A stretch of 45,444 nucleotides of DNA from Bradyrhizobium liaoningense (GCF_018130955.1 NZ_JAFCJM010000053.1:1-45444); one strand, 5' to 3'. Shown: positions 1 to 6,729, numbered from the stretch's first letter. The notes: generated by a model from the sequence alone, not told the origin. Numbers and translations are program-made.

Positions 1-2
1 TC

Positions 3-197
3 GCACCGGAGCCATGTCCTCGCCGCACCGGCTCCGATCAAAAAGAAGAGGCTCCGCGGCCTTGGGCGGATGCTTACGACCGCGGCGACGCCAAGGAACC
101 TGAATCTTCTCGCTTGGAGGAAGCGCGGCGGATCGTTGAGGAGTATGCGAACGACCTCCGCAAGATCATCCAGAAGCTACGCCGCAAGATGAATTGA
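3..197 (+). CDS. C-terminal part of a hypothetical protein (cut by window edge)
   Basis: The frame is open from the first bases and closes at TGA 195-197. The visible 64 residues are charged and end in a helical stretch (EEARRIVEEYANDLRKIIQK) followed by a basic tail. No enzyme motif is visible. The protein begins outside the window, so its length and start are unknown. Short proteins with an EEYANDLR-type C-terminus are familiar from Bradyrhizobium, but I attach no function to this one. Confidence 0.6.
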   Translation, partial: APEPCPRRTGSDQKEEAPRPWADAYDRGDAKEPESSRLEEARRIVEEYANDLRKIIQKLRRKMN

Positions 198-272
198 GGC
201 CGCCTCAGTTGGCGGTACTGTTCGTATTTGAGCCCCAGTCTCCTAAGCTGATTTTGGGACCGTCCAAATTAG

Positions 273-443
273 ATGGAACTCAGGGGCTATTCGATCCGTT
301 GCCAGAGCATGGGCAGGATCGGATTAGCCATTGTCCTCGCTGCCATTGCCGCCTATGCAGCGGACCAACGCTGGAACCATGGCCGCTACACTGACAGCAC
401 AGCGGCCGTACTGCGTCATGCGCAGCATGCATTAGGACGGTAA
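273..443 (+). CDS. Small single-pass membrane protein
   Basis: A 56-residue frame ending at TAA 441-443. From the internal Met at 309 it reads MGRIGLAIVLAAIAAYAADQ, one hydrophobic segment, then a short polar tail (RWNHGRYTDSTAAV). No clear Shine-Dalgarno precedes either ATG (273 or 309), so the start is unsure and the 44-residue version may be the true one. It is followed at once by a hairpin that could end transcription. Function unknown; a small inner-membrane protein is the safest reading. Confidence 0.6.
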   Translation: MELRGYSIRCQSMGRIGLAIVLAAIAAYAADQRWNHGRYTDSTAAVLRHAQHALGR

Positions 444-458
444 GGCCTCCCGGAATCA

Positions 459-486
459 AAAGGGGCCGCGTCTTAGCGACCCCTTG
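459..486 (+). terminator. Putative hairpin terminator after the small membrane protein
   Basis: AAGGGGCCGC (460-469) pairs with GCGACCCCTT (476-485) with one mismatch and a six-base loop. It lies 16 bases after the stop of the upstream small gene. The U-tract is poor, so termination is inferred from position. From here to the repeat at 678 I see no convincing gene. Confidence 0.45.
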
Positions 487-677
487 CCGGTCGAAATTCT
501 TGTTCGGGATGCGAAATGCCAGCCCCGGCGGAAGCCACGTTAGTGGTATCCGACGGCCGACGCGACTCCGGTAGAATACCGTATGGATCGCTGTCCTGAT
601 TTGTGGTCTCGAACGTCCAAGTCAGGACGGCGTTGGATGTCTGCTGACCGCATCTACTCCGGCGTCTCGGGTTAACT

Positions 678-780
678 TAAAGCGCGATGGCTTTAGGTTG
701 AATCGTCATCGCGCTTTAGTTCTTTGTTTGAGCATGATCTTTTCGGAAAACCGCTGCCCACTTTTCCGGATCATGCTCTA
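678..780. repeat. Family-A intergenic palindromic repeat, copy 1
   Basis: It has two adjacent hairpins. The first is TAAAGCGCGATG...CATCGCGCTTTA (678-718). The second is GAGCATGATC...GATCATGCTC (730-778), enclosing TTTTCGGAAAACCGC and CTTTTCCG. The same layout recurs at 2101-2255, 4925-5035 and 40873-40975. It carries no protein frame of note and resembles REP/BIME-type elements. Confidence 0.9.
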
Positions 781-824
781 TGGAATAACATAAATCCCGA
801 TTACCAGAATACAGGACAGCGCGA

Positions 825-1121
825 TCAAAGCTCGAGATCGACAACCATCTCCCGGCTCATTCGCTTCGCGAACTGTGCGATCTCGACAAAGACCTGTTGG
901 CATTCGGAGTCTTGCGCAAGCGCTGCCTGCGCCTTCTCATAGGCGGCCTGGTCGGCATACTGCACGACGACAAGCCAATCTCCGACATTTGGGCCGGTTT
1001 GAAAGCGGCTCAGCCGATAGACGACCCCGTATCTGAGATAGATGGCTTTCAACTTTTTGGCCAGAGGTGCCACTTCGTCGACAGTACCGCCCCGATACAC
1101 GGATATGCCCGAAACTGTCAT
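825..1121 (-). CDS. Conserved hypothetical protein, possibly dimeric alpha-beta barrel
   Basis: 98 residues. The start at 1121 is chosen over longer upstream frames because AGGGGG lies directly ahead of this ATG. The sequence begins MTVSGISVYRGGTVDEVAPL and contains a predicted strand WLVVVQYADQAAYEKAQAAL, typical of small ferredoxin-like, stress-responsive A/B barrel or EthD/NIPSNAP-like proteins in which a strand is followed by a helix rich in Ala and Tyr. No catalytic residue is evident. The fold assignment is an inference from pattern only. It sits alone on the minus strand, with the small membrane-protein gene at 1166-1345 upstream in the same direction. Confidence 0.75.
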   Translation of the reverse strand: MTVSGISVYRGGTVDEVAPLAKKLKAIYLRYGVVYRLSRFQTGPNVGDWLVVVQYADQAAYEKAQAALAQDSECQQVFVEIAQFAKRMSREMVVDLEL

Positions 1122-1165
1122 CTGCCCCCTTCCAGAAGGCGTACACAATTCAACCGGCGATCGCC

Positions 1166-1345
1166 TTACGAAACCGATCCTCTCCGGGCCGGACCCAAGG
1201 CAAGCAGCAGGAGAAGCGCCAGAGGTCCGAACACCAGGGCCATGATGAGCCACGCCTTGGTCGATCGGCCGCGGTCGCGCGCCATGTCGAATGCGGCGGG
1301 CATGCAGGCCAACGCCCAGAGTTGGAAGATCAGCCAGGTCGGCAT
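1166..1345 (-). CDS. Small two-helix membrane protein
   Basis: 59 residues starting MPTWLIFQLWALACMPAAFD and containing a second hydrophobic segment AWLIMALVFGPLALLLLLAL, separated by a short basic loop (MARDRGRSTK). GGAG lies eight bases ahead of the ATG at 1345. This looks like an inner-membrane hairpin protein with both ends on the same side. No family motif recognised. It precedes the 825-1121 gene in the same orientation, with a 44-base gap, so co-transcription is possible. Confidence 0.65.
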   Translation of the reverse strand: MPTWLIFQLWALACMPAAFDMARDRGRSTKAWLIMALVFGPLALLLLLALGPARRGSVS

Positions 1346-1440
1346 TGATGGCTCCGATCTGCCCTCAAGATAGCAGGCGACCCGTCGGCCGTCCCCACTT
1401 CGCCAAAAAGTGAGGTCGCCATGGTCGCGACCTCCAGGAG

Positions 1441-1605
1441 CTAGCCGCCGCCAGCACCGCTTGGCACCGCGAAGCGGCCCGATCCGCCGCACTTCGTGCA
1501 AGGGCGAAACTCGATCTTCTCGCCAAGCTGCACCGGACGCATGCCGCGCTCCTGCCCGGTGCCGTCGCATTCCGGACAGCTCACGTCCTTCTTTGGTTCG
1601 TTCAT
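1441..1605 (-). CDS. Small protein with two DnaJ-type CxxCxGxG zinc motifs
   Basis: 54 residues, starting MNEPKKDVSCPECDGTGQER and ending in a Gly/Ala tail. It has exactly two cysteine motifs, CPECDGTG (about residues 10-17) and CTKCGGSG (about 36-43). Four cysteines of this spacing make one zinc site in the cysteine-rich domain of DnaJ/Hsp40. No J domain is present, so this is a stand-alone zinc module, not a full co-chaperone. GAGAGGG precedes the ATG. Homologues are often annotated loosely as DnaJ; I would not infer Hsp70 binding from this sequence. Confidence 0.75.
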   Translation of the reverse strand: MNEPKKDVSCPECDGTGQERGMRPVQLGEKIEFRPCTKCGGSGRFAVPSGAGGG

Positions 1606-1794
1606 GCTCGCCCTCTCGCGGTCTCGTTCACGCCGGATTCCCTGGGTAGGAAGGCGGTCTGACAACAACCGCAAGTTGACACCATTTTGCTTGGGCCAGG
1701 CAACATCCAACTCCGTCAGCCTCGGCCCTCAAGGCCGAGGCGGTGGCACAAACTGCACTGGGCCTGCGATTCGTCGGCGCGTATCGTGATACCC

Positions 1795-1887
1795 ATGTTC
1801 CGGAATGACGCGGTATTTCGGCTGTATATTGTCGCGCTCGGACTATTGCCGGTGGTTTTGACCGCAATCCTGCTGTTTGCGTGGTAA
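1795..1887 (+). CDS. Putative 30-residue single-pass membrane peptide
   Basis: MFRNDAVFRLYIVALGLLPV followed by VLTAILLFAW and stop. The peptide is nearly all one transmembrane helix after a short N-terminus with two arginines. No good Shine-Dalgarno is visible (GTATCGTGATACCC upstream). Support is limited to composition, and to the frame being a clean hydrophobic unit in a region with no other gene. Confidence 0.4.
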   Translation: MFRNDAVFRLYIVALGLLPVVLTAILLFAW

Positions 1888-1897
1888 GCGTCCGGCA

Positions 1898-1923
1898 TTC
1901 ACTGGGATTTTTCACTGGGATTT
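1898..1923. repeat. 13-bp perfect tandem duplication
   Basis: TTCACTGGGATTT occurs twice back to back, just after the small membrane peptide. It is followed by further T residues. Between here and 2048 I see no gene. Confidence 0.8.
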
Positions 1924-2048
1924 TTTCGTGCAGACGGATGGAGCGACCCGTTTTGGTGCCTCCCCTGTCAGCTCCATGTAAGCTCACCCGGGTAGGGTCA
2001 GGTCGCTATGGTGTTGCAGCCCAGCACCTCAGCCTCCAATAACCTTTT

Positions 2049-2083
2049 GCCCCGCCCGGCTCTCCCCAGGCGGGGCTTTTTTT
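2049..2083 (+). terminator. Strong rho-independent terminator
   Basis: GCCCCGCC (2049-2056) pairs perfectly with GGCGGGGC (2069-2076) across a 12-base loop and is followed by seven T residues. This is the best terminator of its kind in the window, yet the only upstream plus-strand candidate is the tiny gene ending at 1887. It may end an unannotated small RNA. Confidence 0.8.
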
Positions 2084-2100
2084 GGGGCGGCCAATCCTCT

Positions 2101-2255
2101 TTGTTTGAGCATGATCTCCGCGCAAACGCGTTCCGCGTTTGTCGCGAGGGAAAACCGCTTCGCACTTTGCGCAGCCCTCCGGGTCCGGATCAGGCTCATT
2201 GTTTGAGCATGATCTTTTCGGAAAACCGCTTCGCACTTTTCCGGATCAGGCTCTA
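2101..2255. repeat. Family-A repeat, tandem double copy (copy 2)
   Basis: Two GAGCATGATC...GATCAGGCTC units lie in tandem (2107-2197 and 2205-2253). The first carries the extra internal hairpin CGCAAACGCGTTCCGCGTTTG seen alone at 5791. The right end, GGCTCTA, supplies the stop codon of the minus-strand DUF2798 gene. The TAAAGCGCGATG hairpin of the full element is absent here. Confidence 0.85.
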
Positions 2256-2480
2256 CTCCCGCGTCAGCCGCAGCGAGACGGACCGGATCATGGGGGCTGC
2301 GAGCAGCACGACCGGCAGCATCGCCGCCCAGGAGACCAGCCAGGCGAGCAGCCAGTGCGCGACGAACTGCTGCGTCGCCAGCGCAGGGTAGCTCGCGACC
2401 GCCGAGGCGATGGCGCAAGTCAGGCCGGACTGAATCACGCTGAAGACGAAATGGCTGTAGCGGCGGGGAATACCGAGCAT
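2253..2480 (-). CDS. DUF2798 family small membrane protein
   Basis: 75 residues, beginning MLGIPRRYSHFVFSVIQSGL, with two hydrophobic segments (about 10-32 and 42-64) joined by a short loop and ending IRSVSLRLTRE. The two-helix layout and the second segment WLVSWAAMLPVVLLAAPMIR match DUF2798, a family of small integral membrane proteins without known function. The TAG stop lies inside the terminus of the neighbouring repeat, so the extreme C-terminus was probably set by where that repeat sits. Confidence 0.85.
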   Translation of the reverse strand: MLGIPRRYSHFVFSVIQSGLTCAIASAVASYPALATQQFVAHWLLAWLVSWAAMLPVVLLAAPMIRSVSLRLTRE

Positions 2481-2707
2481 AGGCGGCCTTGCTGTCTGAT
2501 GCGTCGGTCAAGCAAGGCACGTGCCGTCAGGGAGGCGATCGGGTCGCCGCGGTCAGGCTCACAACATCAGGGCAACCGGTTTTCCCGTCGGCTGATGAGC
2601 GGCACGCGCGCATCCGGCCGGCGATGGAACCGATACGCCGCCCTCGTCAGCGCTTTTTCCCGTGGTTCTCCGGCCCAGAACAAAGTTCCGGCACGCATGC
2701 TGACCCA

Positions 2708-2875
2708 TCAGGCACGGCTGGACCCGCCGCGGTCGCGATCATGCATCTGGAGAATGCGAACGAAATCGGCCATGCTGGAGTGATCGCCGCCGTCGCTCCT
2801 GCGAATGGCATACGCATCCGTGTCGATCTGGCTGCGTTGCCAGACGCGCCTGAGCAATTCGACGATCAGCTTCAT
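2708..2875 (-). CDS. Hypothetical 55-residue protein
   Basis: Begins MKLIVELLRRVWQRSQIDTD and ends in a charged stretch (MHDRDRGGSSRA). AGGG lies three bases before the ATG, which is close. The 2481-2707 stretch downstream holds no frame I trust. Longer readings of this frame upstream look like translated non-coding DNA (many Arg, Pro, Ser). No family is recognised, and the call rests on natural composition plus a possible ribosome site. Confidence 0.35.
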   Translation of the reverse strand: MKLIVELLRRVWQRSQIDTDAYAIRRSDGGDHSSMADFVRILQMHDRDRGGSSRA

Positions 2876-3164
2876 TGCCCTGAACAGTGACCAGATGACG
2901 GGGCCCGTTTGGGATCTCGGGACGTGAACATGACCCACCGATAAGCAGGACGGGCGCCGATGGTTCCCGGCTTGCATGCGAAATCTGCGGGTCGCGGCGC
3001 CATGGCCGATATTTCGAAGTCTTGCCCCGCTGGTTTCAGACCGCACATGAATCCGGGATAGCGATGGGTGGTCTGCGACTTAGCCACTAAATTTAAGTTG
3101 TCGCCGGAATATCATTGCGTTCAATATGTTGACGTCATCAGGGCGTGAATCGTGGAGGTAGGCC

Positions 3165-3353
3165 ATGAATCACAGGGGCATCGAGTTCACTGTCGCCAGG
3201 ACAGCCACACAGGGGGTCTGGCAGTGGCAATTCCGAATCGGCGACAAGGTCAAGACCGGCCGGACGGAGACGAAGATCGACCTCCTGGCCATACGCCGGG
3301 TGCAGCTTCGGATCGACCGCGAATTGAAGGCGCTCGCACGGAAGCTGGCCTAG
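3165..3353 (+). CDS. Conserved hypothetical 62-residue protein
   Basis: A strong GGAGGT lies seven bases before the ATG. The sequence starts MNHRGIEFTVARTATQGVWQ, then WQFRIGDKVKTGRTETKIDL and a basic C-terminal helix (RVQLRIDRELKALARKLA). The first half reads as a short beta sheet, the second as a helix. This is a type of small protein I associate with Bradyrhizobium; its role is unknown. It stands alone, with about 215 bases of non-coding DNA behind it. Confidence 0.8.
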   Translation: MNHRGIEFTVARTATQGVWQWQFRIGDKVKTGRTETKIDLLAIRRVQLRIDRELKALARKLA

Positions 3354-3568
3354 AGTGACTCTAGGTATCCTCTTCGCGTGCAAACGCGATCGCGCGCGCA
3401 ACAGGCCGACTGTGGAGCGCAGGTTGCGTCGGGCTCTGGTGCATCGATACCTGCGCTCGGCAAAACCCCGCAAAAGCCCGTAGAGTTCCGGAGTTGATCT
3501 GCATGCCGTTTGGGATTGCACTGCGCGCCCATGGCCTCGGGGGCGCCATCACGCGCGTTGGTGTCAGC

Positions 3569-3802
3569 ATGCCGCTCTATTTCTTTCGGATCCGCAATGG
3601 CCGCTATTCCGGCTCCGCGGACCAAGCCACCGAATGCGCCGACCGCGAAGCGGCATGGAAGGAGATGACCAGCGTCTGCGCCGACATGGCCGCCGGCATC
3701 TCGCGCAAGCTGCAGGAAAACTCGGAATGGAACATGGAGCTCCTGGACGAGGCCAAGAAGCCGGTGTTCCGCATCAGCATCATTGCTGAATCCTTCGATT
3801 AG
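3569..3802 (+). CDS. DUF6894-like small protein
   Basis: 77 residues. The start is set at MPLYFFRIRNGRYSGSADQA because that N-terminus (Met, two or three residues, YFF or YFH, then a Gly-containing turn and an acidic position) is typical of the family, although a longer frame extends upstream to 3494. A central helix (DREAAWKEMTSVCADMAAGI) is followed by a C-terminal strand (PVFRISIIAESFD). Proteins of this type are abundant in rhizobia and have no known activity. Family assignment is by pattern. Confidence 0.75.
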   Translation: MPLYFFRIRNGRYSGSADQATECADREAAWKEMTSVCADMAAGISRKLQENSEWNMELLDEAKKPVFRISIIAESFD

Positions 3803-3878
3803 GCGCTTGTTAGATTGATCTCCGCGAAAACTTGACGGACATCAACACGCCTCTCGCCTCGCATGGCACAGAGAAGCC

Positions 3879-4091
3879 ATGGGCAATATCGTTTTCCGCT
3901 GTCCCGCGACGGGCATGTATGTGCAGCACTGGCTGGCCGAGGAGGTCACGCCGGAGGCGCCGACGTGCAGCTACGAGACCGTCTCGTGCAAGGCGTGCGC
4001 GCGGATCCATTTCATCAACCGCCGCACCAGCAAGCTGCTCGGCGACGTCGCCGCGCCGGTCAATCGGCGCTCGGCAAGCGCCGCATCGTGA
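3879..4091 (+). CDS. Conserved hypothetical protein with CP...CKAC pattern
   Basis: 70 residues starting MGNIVFRCPATGMYVQHWLA. Cysteines occur in FRCP, TCSY and SCKACARIHFI; CP plus CKAC suggest a small zinc ribbon, though the spacing is irregular. The last ten or so residues (PVNRRSASAAS) look unconstrained. The 3' end overlaps by 32 bases the 3' end of the convergent gene at 4060-4290. A similar small protein is common in Bradyrhizobium; function unknown. Confidence 0.75.
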   Translation: MGNIVFRCPATGMYVQHWLAEEVTPEAPTCSYETVSCKACARIHFINRRTSKLLGDVAAPVNRRSASAAS

Positions 4092-4290
4092 ACTCGATCC
4101 GGTCGTCGGGCAGTTCGCGCCAGCTCTCGACCTCGCTCATGTAGCCGGCCTTGGGATAGCGCGCGAAGAAGGCCTGTGCCTTCGCCCTCGCCGCCGCCCG
4201 CGGCAAGGTGAACGTCTCGCGCAAATAGCCGTCGCCCGCCTTGCGCCGGCGCGCCATCCGGTCGGCAAGATCACGCGGGCGAGACGCCAT
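4060..4290 (-). CDS. Conserved hypothetical basic protein
   Basis: 76 residues, MASRPRDLADRMARRRKAGD at the start, then a region with aromatic and acidic residues (FFARYPKAGYMSEVESW, then RIEFTMRRLP). The N-terminus is strongly basic and helical. The codon pattern looks coding on this strand. Its end overlaps the plus-strand gene ending at 4091. No family recognised. Confidence 0.7.
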   Translation of the reverse strand: MASRPRDLADRMARRRKAGDGYLRETFTLPRAAARAKAQAFFARYPKAGYMSEVESWRELPDDRIEFTMRRLPSAD

Positions 4291-4402
4291 GCCGAAACTC
4301 CCACCTCATACGACCAACCCAATATAGGAAGATCGGAGCGCCAGGAGGAGTCCGGCCGCACGTCTTAGAGCGGGATCAGATCAAGTGCAGTCGGTTGCCC
4401 CG

Positions 4403-4536
4403 GGTTCACCTCTCCCCAACGGGAAGAGGTCGGATTGCGCGTGTCGATGCGAAGCATCGTCCATGGACGCCGTAACCCCTCACCCGGATCGCATCTTTCG
4501 ATGCGATCCGACCTCTCCCTACGGGAGAGGTGAACC
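4403..4536. repeat. Long inverted repeat bounded by GGTTCACCTCTCCC / GGGAGAGGTGAACC
   Basis: The 14-base ends (4403-4416 and 4523-4536) are perfect inverted repeats. Inside are further self-complementary pieces, such as GATGCGAAGCATC and GGATCGCATC...GATGCGATCC. No protein frame lies within. It is MITE-like in size and ends, and fits a dispersed palindromic element of bradyrhizobia. It fills the gap between two minus-strand genes. Confidence 0.85.
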
Positions 4537-4583
4537 GAGCCCGTAGACGAAAGCTTCAACCAACCGCCACTACCCTCGAGGGG

Positions 4584-4880
4584 TCAGTTGGTGGTCGCGC
4601 CCGTCTTGGTCTTCTTGGCTGCCGTCGACTTGGCCGCCGCGGGCGGTGCGGCCTTCGGCGGATCGGAGCGCATGCCGCCCCAGGGATCGTTGGAGGCCTT
4701 GGCGTCCGGGATCTTTTTCAGCGTGTCCTTGTACTTCCTGTCGCGCTCGGCGTCGGCCGCCTTCTCGTCGTCGGTCTTGCTCGGCGCGTCCTGCATCAGG
4801 TTGATGTTGGGCATCTGCTGCGCGTAGGCCGGCCCGGCCAGCAACGCCAGCACAGCCGCCATACGAAAAACCTTCATCAT
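4584..4880 (-). CDS. Small secreted protein with IP..DPWGG motif (paralogue of 8296-8520)
   Basis: 98 residues with a signal peptide (MMKVFRMAAVLALLAGPAYA, then Q). The mature part has a charged helix (DDEKAADAERDRKYKDTLKK), then the motif IPDAKASNDPWGGMR, and an Ala/Pro/Lys-rich tail likely to be unstructured. GGAG sits five bases ahead of the ATG at 4880. The protein at 8296-8520 has the same plan (signal peptide, YKAALERIP, DPWGGAR, Pro/Lys tail). It is probably periplasmic. Function unknown. Confidence 0.8.
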   Translation of the reverse strand: MMKVFRMAAVLALLAGPAYAQQMPNINLMQDAPSKTDDEKAADAERDRKYKDTLKKIPDAKASNDPWGGMRSDPPKAAPPAAAKSTAAKKTKTGATTN

Positions 4881-4924
4881 GTCACTCCTTGAATCATCGA
4901 GAGAGGGATCGGTCAGACGCCCCC

Positions 4925-5035
4925 TAAAGCGTGATATCGCGCTTTAGCTCCTTGTTTGAGCATGATCTCCGCGCAAACGCGTTCCGCGTTTGTCGCGAGG
5001 GAAAACCGCTGCACACTTTTCCGGATCATGCACTA
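4925..5035. repeat. Family-A repeat, copy 3 with internal hairpin
   Basis: It begins with a shortened first hairpin (TAAAGCGTGATATCGCGCTTTA, 4925-4946). The GAGCATGATC unit follows, with the CGCAAACGCGTTCCGCGTTTG hairpin inserted, and it ends CGGATCATGCACTA at 5035. The last three bases are the stop codon of the minus-strand lipoprotein gene. Confidence 0.88.
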
Positions 5036-5164
5036 GGAACGGTCCGATCTGCAGGATTTCGGCGATTGCATCCAATCGTCCCAGATCGGGCCGCACTTGG
5101 TGCAGCCGTTGAGCGCGAGGCCCAGCGCCGCCAGGCAAAAAACCAAGACCAGTCGTCGCAACAT
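5033..5164 (-). CDS. Very small lipoprotein (43 residues)
   Basis: The minus strand from 5164 reads MLRRLVLVFCLAALGLALNG, then CTKCGPIWDDWMQSPKSCRS and DRS. This is a signal peptide with a lipobox (LNGC, Cys21 as the acylated residue) and a mature part of 23 residues with three cysteines (C21, C24, C38). After lipidation, C24 and C38 could form a disulfide. The aromatic core PIWDDWMQSP suggests selection on sequence. The stop TAG comes from the end of the adjoining repeat. Confidence 0.75.
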   Translation of the reverse strand: MLRRLVLVFCLAALGLALNGCTKCGPIWDDWMQSPKSCRSDRS

Positions 5165-5321
5165 CGTCCACCCTGTTCCCAAGCGCGGCATCATAGAGGG
5201 CGAAGTCGGGCATTTTCAAGCCGGGGTGACGTCGCCGCAGATGGCCGGACCAGATGACTTTTTCCTGCCAATCCGGGCACAATGGCCGAAACATCCAGCA
5301 ACGAATGAGGAAACCGGGCTC

Positions 5322-5786
5322 ATGGCATCACCGACCGCAACGGAGTTTGACATCGAGGAAGCCAGACGCGTGCTCGGCGACGTGTTTGCGCCGTGGGTCC
5401 AGGATCTCGGGCTTTCGGTCGAAAGCATCGACTACGTACCACCGCCGGATGCCACGGACTGGCAGCCGGGCGCACTGCTGCGCATGGCGTTCTCCGAGCG
5501 CCTCTGCCGCAACGGCGGCGTGGTGTGCGGCCAGGCGCTGATGGCGCTCGCCGACACCTCGATGGTGATTGCGATCCTCGCCGCCAATCGCGGCTATCGT
5601 CCGATGACCACCGTGGACCAGACCACGCACTTCATGCGCGCGGTCTCGTCGTCGGACGTGCTCGCGGACGCGCGGGTGGTGCGGCTCGGGCGCACCATGA
5701 GCTTCGGCCGCGTCACGCTTCTCGCCGCCACCGACAACAAGCCGGTGGCGATGGTGTCGAGCGCCTTTGCGATGTTGCCGGGATAG
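5322..5786 (+). CDS. PaaI-family thioesterase (hotdog fold)
   Basis: 154 residues from MASPTATEFDIEEARRVLGD. The hotdog core is clear: RMAFSERLCRNGGVVCGQAL (active-site loop and central helix, with the NGGVVCGQALMALADTSM stretch) and TTVDQTTHFMRAV (strand to the dimer interface). The family hydrolyses acyl-CoA thioesters; in PaaI the substrates are hydroxylated phenylacetyl-CoAs. No phenylacetate genes are nearby, so the substrate here is unknown. The frame is open far upstream of 5322, but that part looks non-coding. A repeat fragment follows the stop. Confidence 0.85.
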   Translation: MASPTATEFDIEEARRVLGDVFAPWVQDLGLSVESIDYVPPPDATDWQPGALLRMAFSERLCRNGGVVCGQALMALADTSMVIAILAANRGYRPMTTVDQTTHFMRAVSSSDVLADARVVRLGRTMSFGRVTLLAATDNKPVAMVSSAFAMLPG

Positions 5787-5790
5787 CGAC

Positions 5791-5826
5791 GATCTCCGCG
5801 CAAACGCGTTCCGCGTTTGTCGCGAG
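5791..5826. repeat. Solitary internal hairpin of the family-A repeat
   Basis: GATCTCCGCGCAAACGCGTT, then CCGCGTTTGTCGCGAG. This is the piece found nested inside the family-A copies at 2101 and 4925, here alone, five bases after the thioesterase stop. It folds as CAAACGCG/CGCGTTTG. Confidence 0.85.
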
Positions 5827-5879
5827 GCGGAGCGTGAAGGCGCGACGATGGTCGCGCCCCCAGGCTTACTTCTTACTTG

Positions 5880-6173
5880 TTACTTGCCGAGCACTTCGTC
5901 AGCCGCGGTCACGATGCTGACATTCGGATTCTTTCCGCAATAGCTGCCGAACTTCTTGGCGTTGTCGACGAACACGTCGGTGTCGATGATGGCGTTGTCC
6001 TCGTCGCCCTTGTACCAGCCGTCCATCCAGGTGAGCACCATCTTGATGGTGTCGTCGCCACTCTCGAGGAACTGCTTGCAGCTCATGGTAGCGAGGTCGA
6101 GCTTGGCGGCGTGAGCGGGAACGGACGACAGCGAAAGAACGGCAGCGAAAAGAATCGAAACGGTGATCTTCAT
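5880..6173 (-). CDS. HdeA/HdeB-family periplasmic protein
   Basis: 97 residues. The start at 6173 follows GGAG at eight bases and gives a clean signal peptide (MKITVSILFAAVLSLSSVPA, then HAA). The mature part, LDLATMSCKQFLESGDDTIK, ends with a second Cys in FGSYCGKNPNVSI. These two cysteines, an MSCKQFL start and a W-containing helix (VLTWMDGWYKG) fit the HdeA family of acid-stress periplasmic chaperones. Bradyrhizobial members are often several per genome, and their role in acid stress is assumed, not shown. Confidence 0.85.
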   Translation of the reverse strand: MKITVSILFAAVLSLSSVPAHAAKLDLATMSCKQFLESGDDTIKMVLTWMDGWYKGDEDNAIIDTDVFVDNAKKFGSYCGKNPNVSIVTAADEVLGK

Positions 6174-6342
6174 GAGTATCTCCATCGGCGCCAGGCGCCC
6201 TATTTGAACGGCCATTCACAAGCTTTCGGAGCATGCGAATGCACGCGCGCATTGTCGTAAACGAAGTCTTAAGCGCCCTGCAAGTGCAGAGCATATTGAA
6301 TTTATTTCTACGTAATTCCCGTGCACTAGTTTAGGAGGCGAG

Positions 6343-6363
6343 ATGACGGATCGAAATCGATGA
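6343..6363 (+). CDS. Possible six-codon leader ORF coupled to the PilZ gene
   Basis: GGAGG at about 6334-6338 is well placed for the ATG at 6343, giving MTDRNR and a TGA that overlaps the PilZ ATG (ATGA, 6360-6363). The PilZ start has no ribosome site of its own at normal distance. This suggests translational coupling, although the frame may simply be fortuitous. Confidence 0.35.
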   Translation: MTDRNR

Positions 6364-6617
6364 ACGAGAAACGGACAGCGCAGCGATACCGTGTTTTCAA
6401 GGGTGGAACGATCACCTTCGAAGGCAGCGACGTCGCGTGCACGGTGCGCAACATGTCGACCGGCGGCGCCGCGATCGACCTCGACGCAACAGTCGCGTTG
6501 CCGGCGTCGTTCACGCTGTCGATCAAGCGCGACCAGTTCGTACGCAATTGTCGTACTGTCTGGCGCACCGACAGGCGGATCGGGCTCGCCTTCGTGCAGT
6601 CAAGCGCGACGATGTGA
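6360..6617 (+). CDS. PilZ domain protein
   Basis: 85 residues, a single PilZ domain with nothing added. It opens MNEKRTAQRYRVFKGGTITF, where the RxxxR-like element (RTAQRYR) is in place. It continues CTVRNMSTGGAAIDLD, the (D/N)xSxxG turn, here NMSTGG, which together with the arginines binds cyclic di-GMP in canonical members. The C-terminal strand pair (VWRTDRRIGLAFVQ) completes the barrel. The usual Asp is Asn in this copy, common in alphaproteobacterial PilZ proteins, so c-di-GMP binding is likely but not certain. Confidence 0.88.
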   Translation: MNEKRTAQRYRVFKGGTITFEGSDVACTVRNMSTGGAAIDLDATVALPASFTLSIKRDQFVRNCRTVWRTDRRIGLAFVQSSATM

Positions 6618-6729
6618 ACGGCGGTTCGCAGCGCGCACACGCGCATCGCACGGTTACGCCCGCAGCCAGCCGACCATCAACGCCTCATGGCGAATTCGCG
6701 GATGACGCGGTCGCCGGTGTGCCTGCGCG

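Noticed and set aside
582..674. 30-residue plus-strand frame MDRCPDLWSRTSKSGRRWMS...
   Set aside because: No ribosome site, no hydrophobic or conserved pattern, and it abuts a repeat. Not enough support.
2489..2890. 133-residue plus-strand frame
   Set aside because: Composition is random-like (many Pro, Arg, Ser) and no start signal is seen. The minus-strand reading at 2708-2875 is somewhat better but still weak.
4365..4559. 64-residue minus-strand frame
   Set aside because: It lies wholly within the inverted-repeat element.
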